A stretch of 64,000 bases of DNA from Actinomycetes bacterium (lineage in GTDB: Bacteria; Actinomycetota; Acidimicrobiia; Acidimicrobiales; Acidimicrobiaceae). The position numbers were made by a program, and so were the translations under genes. Within the stretch, counting starts at the first letter, position 1, and every line of letters starts with the position of its first letter. The stretch is from contig JAJZLS010000052.1 in NCBI GenBank assembly GCA_021803345.1, positions 40,713 through 104,712 of the forward strand, written 5' to 3'. Shown here in pieces: positions 17,946 through 30,168 of the stretch. The notes beneath the pieces are model-generated. The model had not been told where the DNA came from, did not search any database, and was given only the letters and a program-made list of their open reading frames with translations.

Positions 17946-18596
17946 ATGGAAAGAGACCCAAGGCCCGAGAAAGTGGCAATAGTGGATGAACTGAAGCAGC
18001 GCTTCGAGTCATCCACAGCAGTAGTCCTGACTGAGTATCGCGGTCTTTCAGTAGCGGAACTCGAGTCACTGCGACGTCGCTTGAGGGAATCCGGCAGCGA
18101 GTACAAAATTTTTAAAAATACTTTTGTCCGATTTGCCGCTAATGACAGAGGGCTATCTGAATTGGTTCCCCTGCTCGAAGGTCCGACCGGGCTTGCCTTC
18201 GTAAGTGGCGACGCCGTGGAAGTCGCCAAGGCAATCAAAGATTTTGCCAGGGAAAATCCCGAACTGATTGTCAAGGGTGGAGTGCTGGGCGAGGCCATAA
18301 TTTCCGCTAAAGATATCATTTCGCTAGCCGATCTTCCATCGCGCGAGGTGCTGCTTGCCAAAATTGCCGGTGGCTTGGCTGCGCCAATGCAGAAATTTGC
18401 CGGACTCCTTCAGGCGCTACCGCAAAACTTCGCGTATGCTCTGTCTGCTCTGATTGCCAAAGGTGGCGCAGCTGGAGCAGGCGTAGAAGCTGCGGCACAA
18501 GAGTCTTCTACAGAAGCAGTAGTGGAAGATGGCGTAAACGAAGCGGAGACTGCTGAGGAGGCTGCGCCGGAAGTTGCTGAAGCTGAGGCAGAGTAA
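17946..18596 (+). CDS. rplJ: 50S ribosomal protein uL10
   Basis: uL10 of the ribosomal stalk base, 216 residues from the ATG at 17946. That ATG is preceded by AGGAGAG; an in-frame ATG at 17931 would add five residues. Canonical segments include TEYRGLSVAELESLRRRLR and KNTFVRFA. The last 40 or so residues form an Ala/Glu-rich acidic tail beyond the usual end of about 175 residues. Likely feedback-regulated through the upstream leader. Confidence 0.95.
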   Translation: MERDPRPEKVAIVDELKQRFESSTAVVLTEYRGLSVAELESLRRRLRESGSEYKIFKNTFVRFAANDRGLSELVPLLEGPTGLAFVSGDAVEVAKAIKDFARENPELIVKGGVLGEAIISAKDIISLADLPSREVLLAKIAGGLAAPMQKFAGLLQALPQNFAYALSALIAKGGAAGAGVEAAAQESSTEAVVEDGVNEAETAEEAAPEVAEAEAE

Positions 18597-18694
18597 AGAG
18601 TAAAAGGTCGATCATCTAAACCAGGTGACGTGAGAGCCTGATTGGCTCTGAAGATGTAAATGTGAGTTCATAGAAATAAGGAGCAACAGAGATA

Positions 18695-19078
18695 ATGGCA
18701 ACAAAGACTGAGATTCTCGATGCAATTGCGTCAATGACGGTACTTGAGCTTTCAGAACTTCTCAAGGAGTTCGAAGAGAAGTTTGGCGTAACCGCAGCTG
18801 CCCCAGTGGCAGCCGTAGCAGCAGCACCTGCAGCCGCCGGTGGCGCAGAAAGTGCCGCTGTAGAGCAGGATGAGTTTGATGTGATTCTCACCGGTGCCGG
18901 TGACAAGAAGATTCAGGTCATCAAAGAGGTGCGCACTCTAACCAACCTAGGGCTCAAGGAAGCCAAGGACCTGGTCGATGGCGCCCCTAAGACCGTTCTT
19001 GAGAAGGTTTCCAAGGAAGATGCAGAAAAGGCCAAGGCTCAACTTGAGGCCGCAGGCGCTGCCGTAGAGTTGAAGTAG
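18695..19078 (+). CDS. rplL: 50S ribosomal protein bL12 (L7/L12)
   Basis: 127-residue stalk protein that recruits translational GTPases. The N-terminal dimerisation region is followed by an Ala/Pro hinge (about 37-52) and the C-terminal domain with [29 protein letters not shown] lies upstream of the ATG. It is separated from rplJ by 98 nt. Confidence 0.97.
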   Translation: MATKTEILDAIASMTVLELSELLKEFEEKFGVTAAAPVAAVAAAPAAAGGAESAAVEQDEFDVILTGAGDKKIQVIKEVRTLTNLGLKEAKDLVDGAPKTVLEKVSKEDAEKAKAQLEAAGAAVELK

Positions 19079-19309
19079 CTCGTCTATAATATTTATTTAC
19101 AGGGGTGCCTATGTGGGTGCCTCTGTATTGGTGTTTAATATTTTATGGATTAGCCCTAATTTTGGGCTGTAGGGTGTTAACAAAGTAATTATGCTGGTTA
19201 AAGCCGTCCCTAAATGCTATTTAGTTCGACCATGGTTGCGTATCAGCGCGCCATGTGATCTATGCGAGTTCCAGCAATAAATCGGTGCACACAAGCGAGG
19301 AGTAAGCCG
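19079..19309 (+). other. rplL-rpoB intergenic region
   Basis: 231 nt without a gene. A small stem AGCCC (19152-19156)/GGGCT (19164-19168) is visible, and a GGGTGCC direct repeat occurs near 19105-19120. In many bacteria this gap holds an attenuator or RNase III site between rplL and rpoB; no strong terminator is seen here. Confidence 0.3.
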
Positions 19310-22300
19310 TTGAGCTCTCGTTCCCAGTCTCCGGAACGTTTTTCATTCGCCAATTTGGAAGAGGCGCTGCCACTCCCAGACCTTATAGCGATCCAGCGGG
19401 ATTCTTTCCGATGGTTCCTAGAGAAAGGATTGGCAGAGACTTTCCAAGATATATCCCCTATAGAGGATTTCACTGGACAACTCAGGTTAGAACTTGATTT
19501 TGATCCAGATGATCCTGACTTGAGGCCACCGCCCAAGTATTCGATTGAAGAGTGCAAAGAGAAGGACATGACCTACTCTGCTCCGATCTTTGTGCGCGCC
19601 CGGTTTATGAATGCCGGCACCGGAGAGATTAAGGAGCAGACGGTTTTCATGGGAGATTTCCCAATGATGACCGAGAAGGGCACCTTTATCGTAAATGGCA
19701 CGGAGCGGGTGGTTGTGTCGCAACTTGTTCGTTCGCCGGGTGTCATATTTCAACCTGGGCGTGATCCTAAGATAATTGTCGCAGGAACTATCCACCCTTA
19801 TCGTGGTGAGTGGATCGAATTTGACGTTGAGGCTAAGCCAGGCCGAGACATCACTGCCGGAACCAGGGTGGCCCGTAAAAGGCGGGTAAGCCTATTCACG
19901 CTTCTTCGCGCCCTCGGTTATGAGGATCCAGATCTTTTGCAGAGGTTTGTCCGCCACTTTGACTTTCTTGAAGGTCAGTGGGAAAAGGACAAGGACTCGG
20001 TAGCAACCAGAGAAGACGCCTTGGTGGAAATCTACAAGCGGGCGAGGCCAGGTGAACCTCCAACAGTTGAGTCAGCCAGAAGTTACTTTGAGAATGCTTT
20101 CTTTTCGCCTAAGCGATATGACTTGACCCGAGTTGGACGTTACAAGTTAGATCGTAAGCTAGGTCCTGAGATCGACAAGATGAGCGAAATACTTGGCGTT
20201 GATCTTGGGCGTCCAGCTCCGGATCAAGGCGTGTTGTCTCCATCTGAGATGCTGGCCACTGCCACATATATGCTTCACCTTGCCAACGGTGAAAGTGGTT
20301 ATCGTCTTGATGATCAGGACCACTTTGCTAATAGAAGAATCAGAAGCGTAGGTGAGCTGATCCAGAATCAGCTGCGGTTGGGATTGTCACGTCTGGAGCG
20401 TCTGGTTCGCGAACGAATGACCACCCAGGATGTGGAAGCCATAACCCCGCAGACTCTTATCAATATACGGCCAGTGGTTGCTGCGATTAAAGAGTTCTTT
20501 GGAACCAGCCAGTTGAGCCAGTTTATGGACCAGAACAATCCATTGTCCGGCCTTGCCCACAAGCGTCGTCTTTCCGCGCTTGGGCCTGGAGGACTTTCCA
20601 GAGAACGGGCTGGGTTCGAAGTTCGAGACGTTCACACTTCCCACTATGGGAGAATGTGCCCAATCGAGACCCCCGAAGGCCCAAACATCGGTCTTATTGG
20701 CGCCTTGGCAAGTTATGCACGGGTAAATGACTTTGGATTTATAGAGACTCCCTATCGTAAGGTTGTAAATGGCAAAGTCACTAATGAAATCGTCTACTTT
20801 GCAGCCGACGAGGAAGAGCAGTATGTTATAGCGCAGGCAAATGCACCTCTTGCTGAAGATGGATCTTTCCTTGAAGGAAAGGTGTTAGTGCGTCGTGGAC
20901 CTCAGGGGGCTGGGGTCAGAGTTGGTGCTACTGCGACTTCATACGGTTCGACTTCTGAGATTGACTTCGTCGATCCCTCCGAAATAGACCTGATGGATGT
21001 TTCTCCTAAGCAAATCGTATCCGTGTCTACTTCACTGATTCCATTCATTGAACATGATGATGCCAACAGGGCATTGATGGGTGCCAACATGCAGAAGCAG
21101 GCGGTCCCACTGGTTGTTCCAGAGGCGCCGTATGTAGGTACCGGAGTGGAAGGAAGAGCCGCCAAAGATGCAGGCGATGTGATTTTGGCTGAAGGTTCCG
21201 GCGTGATAAGTGAGGTATCGGGAGAGTCGATTGTAGTTGAATACAGCCCTGGTCAGGCGGACCGCCTTGGTCGGCCGCTCGGCAGAAAAGTCTATCGGCT
21301 TTCAAAATTCCAAAGATCCAACCAGAACACATGTATCAACCAGAAGGTGGTAGTTGATCCGGGACAGAGCGTCGAAATGGGAGACCTGTTGGCTGATGGT
21401 CCGGCTACCAATAACGGTGAGCTGGCTCTGGGTAAGAACCTGCTGGTAGCGTTCATGCCTTGGGAAGGCTATAACTACGAGGATGCGATCATTCTTTCTG
21501 AGCGATTGGTGCGGGATGATGTTCTCACGTCAATCCATATCGAAGAGCATGAAATCGACGCCAGAGACACCAAGCTTGGAGCTGAGGAAATCACCAGGGA
21601 TATTCCGAATCTCTCGGAGGAAATTCTCTCTGATCTCGATGAACGGGGTATTATCCGCATTGGAGCTGAAGTCAGCCCAGGAGATATTCTGGTTGGCAAG
21701 GTCACGCCCAAAGGTGAGACTGAATTAACACCCGAAGAGCGTTTGCTTCGGGCCATCTTCGGTGAGAAGTCCCGTGAAGTGAGAGACACCTCTCTGAAGG
21801 TGCCGCATGGTGAATCTGGGAAGGTAATTGACGTCAAGGTTTTCACCCGTGAGGATTCTGCAGAGTTGGCTCCTGGAGTCAATCAGCTTGTACGGGTCTA
21901 CATTGGGCAAAAGCGAAAAATCACCGAAGGTGACAAGCTGGCAGGACGTCACGGTAACAAAGGTGTGATTTCAAAGATTCTTCCAGTTGAGGATATGCCT
22001 TATCTTGAAGACGGAACGCCTGTTGATATCATCTTGAATCCGCTTGGTGTGCCTTCCCGAATGAATGTCGGTCAGGTACTCGAGTCGCACCTTGGCTATG
22101 CAGCTCGATGGGGATGGGAAGGCAACCCTGTTGCTACCGAACCAATCAGGGGCACAGAAACCAAGACCAGGCCCCGCACCGAGCCTTCAACCTGGATATC
22201 AACTCCGGTTTTTGACGGAGCGCACTGGGATGAAGAGGATAAAGCTGGGAAGCATCCCACGATGCAACATATCTTTGAGACTCTGACCCCTGAGTCAGTT

Positions 22301-22873
22301 GATGGCAAGCGACTGATTGGAAGAAATGGTAAGGCGACTCTTTACAACGGTAGAACCGGACTTCCTTACGATAATCCAATTTCGGTGGGTTATGTGTATA
22401 TCTTGAAGCTTGCCCACCTGGTGGACGACAAGATTCACGCACGTTCCACCGGTCCGTACTCAATGATCACTCAGCAGCCTCTTGGAGGTAAAGCTCAGTT
22501 TGGTGGCCAGAGATTTGGCGAGATGGAGGTGTGGGCGCTCGAGGCTTATGGTGCCGCTTACGCCTTGCAGGAGCTATTGACCATCAAATCTGATGACGTT
22601 TTAGGTAGGGTCAAGGTGTATGAGGCCATAGTCAAGGGTGAGAACATACCGGAACCGGGTATACCTGAAAGTTTTAAGGTTCTAATTAAAGAGATGCAGT
22701 CGTTGTGTCTAAATGTCGAAGTTCTATCTGATTCTGGAGAAGAGATTCAGATCAAAGAGCTTGATGAGGACATATTTCGGACTGCAGAAGAGCTGGGCAT
22801 CGACATCTCAAGACCTGAGCGTGGATCAGAAGATGAAGATCTAAGGCGCGTCAGAGGAGAGGAGAGTCTTTAG
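19310..22873 (+). CDS. rpoB: DNA-directed RNA polymerase subunit beta
   Basis: About 1187 residues. The rifampicin region (about 20494-20600) reads [17 protein letters not shown] then [17 protein letters not shown], with the D, H and S positions of sensitive enzymes. The [13 protein letters not shown] motif is present. Start: GAGGAG at 19297-19302 favours TTG at 19310 over the ATG at 19262, which lacks a Shine-Dalgarno sequence. The stop overlaps the rpoC GTG by one base. Confidence 0.97.
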   Translation: MSSRSQSPERFSFANLEEALPLPDLIAIQRDSFRWFLEKGLAETFQDISPIEDFTGQLRLELDFDPDDPDLRPPPKYSIEECKEKDMTYSAPIFVRARFMNAGTGEIKEQTVFMGDFPMMTEKGTFIVNGTERVVVSQLVRSPGVIFQPGRDPKIIVAGTIHPYRGEWIEFDVEAKPGRDITAGTRVARKRRVSLFTLLRALGYEDPDLLQRFVRHFDFLEGQWEKDKDSVATREDALVEIYKRARPGEPPTVESARSYFENAFFSPKRYDLTRVGRYKLDRKLGPEIDKMSEILGVDLGRPAPDQGVLSPSEMLATATYMLHLANGESGYRLDDQDHFANRRIRSVGELIQNQLRLGLSRLERLVRERMTTQDVEAITPQTLINIRPVVAAIKEFFGTSQLSQFMDQNNPLSGLAHKRRLSALGPGGLSRERAGFEVRDVHTSHYGRMCPIETPEGPNIGLIGALASYARVNDFGFIETPYRKVVNGKVTNEIVYFAADEEEQYVIAQANAPLAEDGSFLEGKVLVRRGPQGAGVRVGATATSYGSTSEIDFVDPSEIDLMDVSPKQIVSVSTSLIPFIEHDDANRALMGANMQKQAVPLVVPEAPYVGTGVEGRAAKDAGDVILAEGSGVISEVSGESIVVEYSPGQADRLGRPLGRKVYRLSKFQRSNQNTCINQKVVVDPGQSVEMGDLLADGPATNNGELALGKNLLVAFMPWEGYNYEDAIILSERLVRDDVLTSIHIEEHEIDARDTKLGAEEITRDIPNLSEEILSDLDERGIIRIGAEVSPGDILVGKVTPKGETELTPEERLLRAIFGEKSREVRDTSLKVPHGESGKVIDVKVFTREDSAELAPGVNQLVRVYIGQKRKITEGDKLAGRHGNKGVISKILPVEDMPYLEDGTPVDIILNPLGVPSRMNVGQVLESHLGYAARWGWEGNPVATEPIRGTETKTRPRTEPSTWISTPVFDGAHWDEEDKAGKHPTMQHIFETLTPESVDGKRLIGRNGKATLYNGRTGLPYDNPISVGYVYILKLAHLVDDKIHARSTGPYSMITQQPLGGKAQFGGQRFGEMEVWALEAYGAAYALQELLTIKSDDVLGRVKVYEAIVKGENIPEPGIPESFKVLIKEMQSLCLNVEVLSDSGEEIQIKELDEDIFRTAEELGIDISRPERGSEDEDLRRVRGEESL

Positions 22874-25800
22874 TGTTAGATGTAAATAACTTCGACCAAC
22901 TCCGGATCGGTCTCGCCACTGCCGATGCGATCAGATATTGGTCCCATGGGGAAGTAAAAAAGCCGGAGACCATCAACTACAGAACATTGAGGCCTGAAAA
23001 AGAAGGTCTGTTCTGTGAAAAGATCTTTGGCCCAACCCGTGATTGGGAATGTTACTGCGGTAAGTATAAAAGAGTTAGGTTCAAGGGGATTATCTGTGAA
23101 CGCTGTGGAGTCGAGGTAACTCGCTCCAAAGTGCGACGTGAACGAATGGGCCACATTGAGTTGGCAGCTCCGGTAGTTCACATATGGTATCTCCGTGGGA
23201 CACGTTCTTGGTTGGCCTATCTGCTGATGGGCACCACTGCCAAGGAAGAGCTTAAAGCAAAGCAGCTGGAAAAGGTGATTTATTTCGCCGCCAACTTGGT
23301 TACCTGGGTGGATGAGGAGAAAAGGCATCAGGATCTTCCTTCACTTGAAGCCGAGCTTCTTGAGGAGCTTTCCGAGATAAATTCAGCGAGGGACGTTGAG
23401 CTGGACCGAAGGTTCAAAGAGCTTGAAGATGAGCTGGCACAACTGGAAGCTGGCGGCGCAAAAGAATCTGAAATTCGGGCCCGTCAACGCACTGGCGAGA
23501 AAGAGATCGCTTCCATAAGGGAAAGATTTGCCTACGAGGCGGAGCTGGCTCAGCGTGGTTTTGATGAGTTTAAAGAGCTCCATTCCCGTAAGATAATCGA
23601 AGATGAAATCCTTTGGCGGGAGCTGCGGGATCGCTTTGGTTCGTATTTCGAAGGTGGAATGGGAGCGGAAGCAATTGGGAAGCTTATCAACAGGTTAGAT
23701 CTGGACGAAGAAGAACAAAAGCTTCGTGAGTCGATTGAGCCGGAAGATGGCCGTCGGCCGCTTTCTACTCAGCGTCGTCAGAAGGCGATCAAACGGCTAA
23801 AGATTGTTTCTGCTTTCAATACCAGAGGCAGTGACGGCAGTAGGATCAACGATCCAAGGGCTATGATCCTGGATGCGGTTCCTGTAATCCCGCCCGACCT
23901 GCGTCCTATGGTTCAGCTGGACGGAGGTCGGTTTGCGACTTCTGACCTCAATGATCTGTACCGCAGGGTTATAAACAGGAACAACCGTCTCAAGAGACTG
24001 TTGGATCTTGGTGCTCCTGAGATAATTGTCAATAACGAAAAGCGTATGCTGCAAGAGGCAGTCGACGCTCTATTCGACAATGGGCGAAGGGGACGACCTG
24101 TAACCGGTCCTGGAAACCGACCACTGAAGAGTCTTTCTGACATGCTAAAAGGCAAGCAGGGACGTTTCCGTCAGAATCTCCTGGGTAAGCGTGTTGACTA
24201 CTCTGGACGTTCTGTGATCGTGGTTGGCCCGACCTTGAAGCTGCACCAGTGTGGACTTCCCAAGCAAATGGCCCTAGAGCTGTTCAAGCCGTTTGTAATG
24301 AAGCGACTGGTGGACTTGGAGTATGCCCAGAATATAAAGAGCGCAAAGCGGATGGTCGAAAGGCGCAGGCCTCAGGTTTGGGACGTGCTGGAAGATGTCA
24401 TCAAGGAACACCCTGTTCTTTTGAACCGTGCCCCCACCCTTCACAGGCTGGGAATCCAGGCATTTGAACCAGTATTGGTTGACGGGAAGGCGATCCAAAT
24501 CCATCCTTTGGTTTGCACGGCGTTCAATGCTGACTTCGATGGGGACCAGATGGCTGTGCACCTTCCATTGTCAACTGAAGCTCAGGCTGAAGCAAGAATA
24601 TTGATGCTGTCCGCAAACAATATTCTTTCACCAGCTACGGGAAGGCCTATTACGGTTCCTAGCCAGGACATGGTATTTGGTATCTATTACCTGACCATGG
24701 CGGTAGATGGCGCTAAAGGTGAAGGCAATGTTTACAGGCATCTCTACGAAGTCGAAATGGCCTATGAGTCCGGTGACGTTGCACTGCATGCTATGGTCAA
24801 GATTCGTCGCCCGAGTGTGGATGAAAGCGGTGAGATCACCTATCAGGAACTGGAGACTACTCCAGGTAGGTTGATCTTCAATAATGCCCTCCCTGAGGGT
24901 TTTCGCTATGTCAACACCTTGATAGGCAAGCGCTACACCACTATCGGTTCAATAGTCGAAGAGATAGCTACCAACTATCCGAAGATAGACGTGGCCCAGG
25001 CGCTGGACAAGATCAAAGCTCTTGGGTTTAGATATGCGGCTCAGTCTGGTCTGACTATTTCTATTGATGACGTGAAAACTCCACCTGAAAAGGCGGAGAT
25101 TCTTGATCGCTACGAAAAAGAGGCAGACAAGGCCGAAGCTCAGTTCAAGCGTGGAATCATTACAGACGACGAACGCCGCCAGAAGGAGATCGAGATCTGG
25201 ACCAGCGCTAACTCGGACATCGGTAAAGCGATGGAGTCAATGCTTTCTGCAATCACCTTTAACCCACTTGACATGATGGTGGATTCTGGAGCCCGTGGAA
25301 ATGCTCAGCAGATTCGACAGATCTCCGGAATGAAGGGATTGGTATCCAACCCTCGAGGTGAAATGATTCCCCGTCCGATCAAATCGTCCTTCCGGGAAGG
25401 CTTGTCGGTGTTGGAATACTTTATCTCCACCCACGGCGCCAGGAAGGGACTTGCCGATACCGCATTGCGTACCGCTGACTCAGGTTATTTGACCAGGCGT
25501 CTGGTTGACGTAGCACAGGAACTTATTGTACGTTCGGAAGATTGTGGCACCACACGAGGTATCTGGCTGGAAGACATACGTCCTGATGAAGCTGGTAAGC
25601 GCTATTACATTGAAACCAGAGCTTACGGAAGGGTGCTAGCCGATGATGTAGCACTCTCTAGTGGCGAAGTTATTCCTGCCGGGACATTGTTGGAAGAACA
25701 CGTTATGTTCAAAATTCGTGACGATGCGGCTGTCAATAGAATCCGAGTCCGCTCGGTTCTTACCTGCGATGCGTCTCACGGAGTATGTGTAGTCTGCTAT

Positions 25801-26841
25801 GGTAAGGCACTTGCCTCTTCGAGGTTGATCGAATTGGGTGAAGCTGTAGGAGTAATAGCGGCCCAGTCCATTGGTGAGCCTGGAACTCAGTTGACAATGC
25901 GTACCTTCCACCAGGGTGGTATTGCCGGAGAGGACATCACTCACGGTTTGCCGAGAGTGGTTGAACTTTTTGAAGCAAGAACTCCTAAGGGTGCGGCTCT
26001 TCTTTCTCGAATTAGTGGAGCTGTCCGGGTTGAAGAAGATGAGGCAGGTCGAACCGTAACCGTTGTTGGTGAGAACGGTGAGGAAGAGACCCACATCCTT
26101 TCGTACAGGTCTCATTTGGAAGTTACCGACGGGCAGGAGATTTCTGCTGGTGACCCAATTGTTGAAGGCCCAAGAGATCCCAAGGAGCTTCTGGAGATCA
26201 AGGGAATCCGTGAAACCCAGCAGTATCTGGTTGAGGAAGTGCAGAAGGTCTATCGTGATCAGGGTGTATCGATTCACGATAAGCACATTGAACTGATTGT
26301 CCGTCAGATGTTGAAGCGTGTTACCGTGGCAGAGCCTGGTGATTCGCAGTTCCTTCCAGGAGAACGGGTTGACACCAAGCTTTACTCAGATGTCAACAGG
26401 GCGCTTGTGCTTGAAGGAAAGCGGTCGGCTGAAGGTCGACCGGAGTTGATGGGAATCACCAAAGCTTCTCTGGCTACTGATTCGTGGCTTTCGGCAGCGT
26501 CGTTCCAAGAGACCACACGAGTGCTAACTGAGGCAGCCATTGAAGGCAAGAGCGATTCGCTGTTAGGTCTAAAAGAGAATATCATTATTGGTAAGCTCAT
26601 TCCAGCAGGTACCGGACTTGGGCTTTATCGGTCAGTCAAGGTTGAGGCTCCCGATGCTCAGAGGATGTCTTTCTGGTCATCAGATGATCTTGAGGGTTTT
26701 GGCGATTTTGACTTTGATGAACCTGAATTTGGAGATCTGGCGAAAATTGAAGCTGGTGATGAGGAGTTTGTAGAATTCTCCATCGGTGATGTAGACCCAG
26801 ATGATGAAGGTCCGAAGGAGCTTGATCAAGGGGCATCCTAA
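22873..26841 (+). CDS. rpoC: DNA-directed RNA polymerase subunit beta'
   Basis: 1322 residues. The N-terminal zinc site is C60, C62, C75, C78 (CYCGKYK and CERCG). The catalytic Mg site NADFDGDQM has D554, D556 and D558. The second zinc cluster [13 protein letters not shown] is present near residue 962. Start is GTG at 22873, overlapping the rpoB stop. The C-terminus ends in a strongly acidic tail. Confidence 0.98.
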   Translation: MLDVNNFDQLRIGLATADAIRYWSHGEVKKPETINYRTLRPEKEGLFCEKIFGPTRDWECYCGKYKRVRFKGIICERCGVEVTRSKVRRERMGHIELAAPVVHIWYLRGTRSWLAYLLMGTTAKEELKAKQLEKVIYFAANLVTWVDEEKRHQDLPSLEAELLEELSEINSARDVELDRRFKELEDELAQLEAGGAKESEIRARQRTGEKEIASIRERFAYEAELAQRGFDEFKELHSRKIIEDEILWRELRDRFGSYFEGGMGAEAIGKLINRLDLDEEEQKLRESIEPEDGRRPLSTQRRQKAIKRLKIVSAFNTRGSDGSRINDPRAMILDAVPVIPPDLRPMVQLDGGRFATSDLNDLYRRVINRNNRLKRLLDLGAPEIIVNNEKRMLQEAVDALFDNGRRGRPVTGPGNRPLKSLSDMLKGKQGRFRQNLLGKRVDYSGRSVIVVGPTLKLHQCGLPKQMALELFKPFVMKRLVDLEYAQNIKSAKRMVERRRPQVWDVLEDVIKEHPVLLNRAPTLHRLGIQAFEPVLVDGKAIQIHPLVCTAFNADFDGDQMAVHLPLSTEAQAEARILMLSANNILSPATGRPITVPSQDMVFGIYYLTMAVDGAKGEGNVYRHLYEVEMAYESGDVALHAMVKIRRPSVDESGEITYQELETTPGRLIFNNALPEGFRYVNTLIGKRYTTIGSIVEEIATNYPKIDVAQALDKIKALGFRYAAQSGLTISIDDVKTPPEKAEILDRYEKEADKAEAQFKRGIITDDERRQKEIEIWTSANSDIGKAMESMLSAITFNPLDMMVDSGARGNAQQIRQISGMKGLVSNPRGEMIPRPIKSSFREGLSVLEYFISTHGARKGLADTALRTADSGYLTRRLVDVAQELIVRSEDCGTTRGIWLEDIRPDEAGKRYYIETRAYGRVLADDVALSSGEVIPAGTLLEEHVMFKIRDDAAVNRIRVRSVLTCDASHGVCVVCYGKALASSRLIELGEAVGVIAAQSIGEPGTQLTMRTFHQGGIAGEDITHGLPRVVELFEARTPKGAALLSRISGAVRVEEDEAGRTVTVVGENGEEETHILSYRSHLEVTDGQEISAGDPIVEGPRDPKELLEIKGIRETQQYLVEEVQKVYRDQGVSIHDKHIELIVRQMLKRVTVAEPGDSQFLPGERVDTKLYSDVNRALVLEGKRSAEGRPELMGITKASLATDSWLSAASFQETTRVLTEAAIEGKSDSLLGLKENIIIGKLIPAGTGLGLYRSVKVEAPDAQRMSFWSSDDLEGFGDFDFDEPEFGDLAKIEAGDEEFVEFSIGDVDPDDEGPKELDQGAS

Positions 26842-26860
26842 GGCTTGATTTGTAATTGAA

Positions 26861-26899
26861 TAAGATTGGCACCCTCTTAACCGGAAGGTGCCAATCTTA
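26861..26899 (+). terminator. Perfect 13-bp hairpin after rpoC
   Basis: TAAGATTGGCACC (26861-26873) and GGTGCCAATCTTA (26887-26899) form a perfect stem with a 13-nt loop, 20 nt after the rpoC stop. No T-tract follows. It could be a terminator of a type not needing U-run, a 3'-end stabiliser or a processing site between rpoBC and the str operon. Confidence 0.55.
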
Positions 26900-27031
26900 A
26901 AGCCTCTATAGTGTAAGACTGGCATAGTGTGCACTTGACACACTGAAGTTTTCTGCCGTGAGCAAAGTAACCTTGAATCGGTTGAGCTAGCTTATGTCAG
27001 GTTGATAATTGAATAGTTGGAGAGGTTTGGC

Positions 27032-27403
27032 GTGCCTACGATAGCACAGCTCGTCCGAAGCGGACGTGAATCGAAACAATCTAAGACCAAGACACCAGCG
27101 TTGAAGGGTGCTCCACAGCGTCGTGGTGTATGTACAAGGGTTTACACCACTACCCCTAAGAAGCCGAACTCGGCGCTTAGGAAGGTTGCCCGCGTGCGCC
27201 TGACTAGTGGGGTAGAGGTAACCGCCTATATCCCTGGTGTAGGACACAATTTGCAAGAGCACTCAATTGTTCTTGTTCGAGGTGGAAGAGTCAAGGACCT
27301 TCCTGGTGTTCGTTACAAGATTGTTCGGGGGACTCTTGACACATCCGGCGTCAAGAACCGTAAGCAAGCCAGAAGTCGCTACGGCGCTAAGAAGGAGAAA
27401 TAG
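27032..27403 (+). CDS. rpsL: 30S ribosomal protein uS12
   Basis: 123-residue decoding-centre protein, starting (GTG) with the canonical [11 protein letters not shown]. The TTG at 27017 is part of the Shine-Dalgarno region (GGAGAGG), so GTG at 27032 is preferred. The streptomycin-relevant loop [12 protein letters not shown] has the wild-type lysine, and [10 protein letters not shown] is conserved. First gene of the str operon (rpsL-rpsG-fusA-tuf). Confidence 0.96.
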   Translation: MPTIAQLVRSGRESKQSKTKTPALKGAPQRRGVCTRVYTTTPKKPNSALRKVARVRLTSGVEVTAYIPGVGHNLQEHSIVLVRGGRVKDLPGVRYKIVRGTLDTSGVKNRKQARSRYGAKKEK

Positions 27404-27407
27404 TTAG

Positions 27408-27878
27408 ATGCCCCGTAAAGGACCAGCGGCCCGTAGAGAGATTCATCCGGACCCGATTTTTCATTCGATTTTGGTATCCCAGCTTGTGAACAAAGTGCTT
27501 TCAAGGGGAAAGAAAAGCCTGGCTGAACGTATTGTCTACCAGGCAATGGACATTATCCAGGAGAAAAATGGCGGCGACGCTCTCGGGATACTAAAGAAGG
27601 CCATTGAGAATACCAAGCCGGAGCTGGAAGTTCGTTCCCGTCGTGTAGGTGGAGCAACCTACCAGGTACCGGTTGAAGTAAAGGGCCGCAGGGCCACCAC
27701 TCTCTCAATTAGGTGGATTGTCAGTTTCTCACGCAAGCGGAGAGAGAAGACGATGTCAGAGCGCCTAGCTAACGAGCTGATGGATGCAGCCAATGGTGTT
27801 GGCGCCTCGGTCAAGCGACGTGAGGATCTTCACAAGATGGCGGAGTCAAATAAGGCATTTGCTCACTACCGCTGGTAG
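27408..27878 (+). CDS. rpsG: 30S ribosomal protein uS7
   Basis: 156-residue primary 16S rRNA-binding protein of the 30S head. It starts [20 protein letters not shown] and contains [20 protein letters not shown] and the C-terminal [15 protein letters not shown]. It follows rpsL after 4 nt. uS7 is the translational repressor of the str operon in E. coli; conservation here is not tested. Confidence 0.97.
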   Translation: MPRKGPAARREIHPDPIFHSILVSQLVNKVLSRGKKSLAERIVYQAMDIIQEKNGGDALGILKKAIENTKPELEVRSRRVGGATYQVPVEVKGRRATTLSIRWIVSFSRKRREKTMSERLANELMDAANGVGASVKRREDLHKMAESNKAFAHYRW

Positions 27879-28012
27879 AAGCATTTAGGCTCTGAGCAAC
27901 TGAAAGTCAAGAGGTAAGGAAAATATCCAGCTCTTGTTCAAATGTTAGGTTACAGCAAGCTGTGTGTTGATGCAGCAATGTTTTTGAGTGTCTAAAAAGA
28001 GGCAATAAAATT

Positions 28013-30094
28013 ATGGCAGGTAGGGAATATCCCTTAGAGAAATATCGCAATATTGGCATCATGGCGCACATCGATGCTGGTAAAACCACAACTACGGAGC
28101 GAATTCTTTATTACACCGGGAAAAATTACAAAATTGGAGAGGTCCACGAGGGTGCAGCGACCATGGACTGGATGGTCCAGGAGCAGGAGCGCGGAATAAC
28201 TATCACCTCGGCGGCTACTACCTGCTATTGGAAGGACTGCCGAATCAATATTATCGACACTCCAGGGCACGTCGATTTTACAGTAGAAGTAGAGCGTTCA
28301 CTCAGGGTTCTTGATGGGGCCGTAGCGGTATTCGATGCAGTGGCCGGCGTTGAGCCTCAAACTGAGACCGTATGGCGCCAGGCAAACAAGTACAACGTAC
28401 CGCGTATGTGCTTTGTAAACAAAATGGACCGGACCGGGGCAGACTTTTATCGTTGTGTCGACATGATACGGGACCGTCTTGACGCAAATGGCGTCGTGGT
28501 TCAGCTTCCAATTGGCGCCGAGTCTGACTTTATCGGGGTCGTCGACATCATTGAGATGACGGCCTTGGTGTATGAAGACGTTCTTGGAGAAAAATACGAC
28601 GTAGTTGAGATTCCCGAGAATCTGATTGAGCTAGCCAAGAAGTATCACCATGATCTGATGGAGAATATTACCAACTTCGATGATAACTTGATGGAGAAGT
28701 ATCTCTCCGATGAACCGATAAGTCCGCAGGAGCTGAGAAATTCACTTCGAGCCTCTACTGTGGCAGGTTTTACTGTCCCGATTTTATGTGGGTCGGCTTT
28801 CAAGAATAAGGGTGTGCAACCGATGTTGGATGCAGTGGTGGACTATTTGCCATCACCGCTGGATCTTCCTTCATCAGCTGGTACTGATTTCAAGGGTGAA
28901 GAGATAACAAGGGAAGTCTCTGACAGCGCCCCGTTTGCAGCACTTGCTTTCAAGATCATGAGTGACCCTTACGTCGGGAAGTTGACGTATTTCAGGGTTT
29001 ATTCCGGTACTTTGGAAAAGGGTTCTACGGTACTCAATTCTACCAAAGACCGCAAAGAAAGAATCGGCCGCTTGTTATTGATGCACGCCAACACTCGGGA
29101 GGATATCGACCGAATTTCAACCGGTGATATTGTTGCTGCAGTTGGTTTGAAGAATACCACTACTGGAGACACCCTCTGTGACCCTGACAAGCCGATCATT
29201 CTGGAGTCTTTGGAATTCCCAGAGCCGGTCATCCATGTAGCGGTAGAACCGAAAACAAAAGTGGACCAGGACAAGCTTGGCAAGGCGCTGTATGCACTTT
29301 CTGAGGAAGACCCGACGTTCCGGGTTCATACCGACGAGGAAACCGGCCAAACCGTAATTTCGGGTATGGGTGAGCTCCACCTGGAGGTGCTGGTGGACCG
29401 GATGCTCAGGGAATTCAAAGTCGATGCTAACGTGGGTAAGCCACAGGTTGCCTATCGGGAAACGATTCGCAAGAGCGTTGAAAAAGTTGAGATGAAATAT
29501 ATTCGCCAAAGCGGTGGTAGGGGACAATATGGTCACGTGGTGATCAACATGGAGCCGACCGGTCCCGGCGGCGGTTATGAGTTCATCGATAAAATTACTG
29601 GTGGAGTGATTCCTAAAGAATACATTCCCGCAGTGGATGCTGGAATTCAAGAAGCATTGGGTTCCGGTGTGTTGGCTGGGTATCCAACAGTGGATGTAAG
29701 AGTTACCTTGGTTTACGGCTCTTACCACGATGTGGACTCATCCGAAATGGCATTCAAAATTGCTGGTTCGATGGCTTTCAAGGAAGCAGCTCGAAAGGCA
29801 TCTCCGGTACTTTTGGAGCCAATAATGTCAGTAGAGGTAGTTACCCCTGAGGACTACATGGGAGATGTCATTGGAGATCTCTCGTCCAGAAGAGGAAAAG
29901 TCGAGGGAATGGATCAAAGAGGAGCGAATCACGTTATTCGTGCTCAGGTCCCCCTTTCTGAGATGTTCGGCTATGCTACTGATTTAAGGTCGCGAACTCA
30001 AGGTCGCGCGACCTATACTATGCAGTTCAACTCTTATCAGGAAGTTCCGGAGTCAATCTCGAAAGAGATTGTCGCCAGGGTCCGGGGAGAGTAG
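28013..30094 (+). CDS. fusA: Elongation factor G
   Basis: 693-residue GTPase catalysing ribosomal translocation. G1 is AHIDAGKTT (18-26), the switch region has [10 protein letters not shown]3 is DTPGHVDF and G4 is NKMDR. Domain IV includes [11 protein letters not shown]. Separated from rpsG by 134 nt, long enough for an internal promoter, though none is clear. Confidence 0.98.
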   Translation: MAGREYPLEKYRNIGIMAHIDAGKTTTTERILYYTGKNYKIGEVHEGAATMDWMVQEQERGITITSAATTCYWKDCRINIIDTPGHVDFTVEVERSLRVLDGAVAVFDAVAGVEPQTETVWRQANKYNVPRMCFVNKMDRTGADFYRCVDMIRDRLDANGVVVQLPIGAESDFIGVVDIIEMTALVYEDVLGEKYDVVEIPENLIELAKKYHHDLMENITNFDDNLMEKYLSDEPISPQELRNSLRASTVAGFTVPILCGSAFKNKGVQPMLDAVVDYLPSPLDLPSSAGTDFKGEEITREVSDSAPFAALAFKIMSDPYVGKLTYFRVYSGTLEKGSTVLNSTKDRKERIGRLLLMHANTREDIDRISTGDIVAAVGLKNTTTGDTLCDPDKPIILESLEFPEPVIHVAVEPKTKVDQDKLGKALYALSEEDPTFRVHTDEETGQTVISGMGELHLEVLVDRMLREFKVDANVGKPQVAYRETIRKSVEKVEMKYIRQSGGRGQYGHVVINMEPTGPGGGYEFIDKITGGVIPKEYIPAVDAGIQEALGSGVLAGYPTVDVRVTLVYGSYHDVDSSEMAFKIAGSMAFKEAARKASPVLLEPIMSVEVVTPEDYMGDVIGDLSSRRGKVEGMDQRGANHVIRAQVPLSEMFGYATDLRSRTQGRATYTMQFNSYQEVPESISKEIVARVRGE

Positions 30095-30168
30095 TCTGTA
30101 ATGGTTCTATGTTCGTATCGCCGGCGCTTAGATAGCGTCGCTCTCACTAAACGGAGCAGTTTTTAATT

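Noticed and set aside
26935-26940. TTGACA upstream of rpsL as a promoter
   Set aside because: No -10-like hexamer lies at 16-19 nt downstream, so the box alone is not enough.
27017-27031. TTG start for rpsL
   Set aside because: This segment is the ribosome binding site; GTG at 27032 gives the canonical S12 N-terminus.
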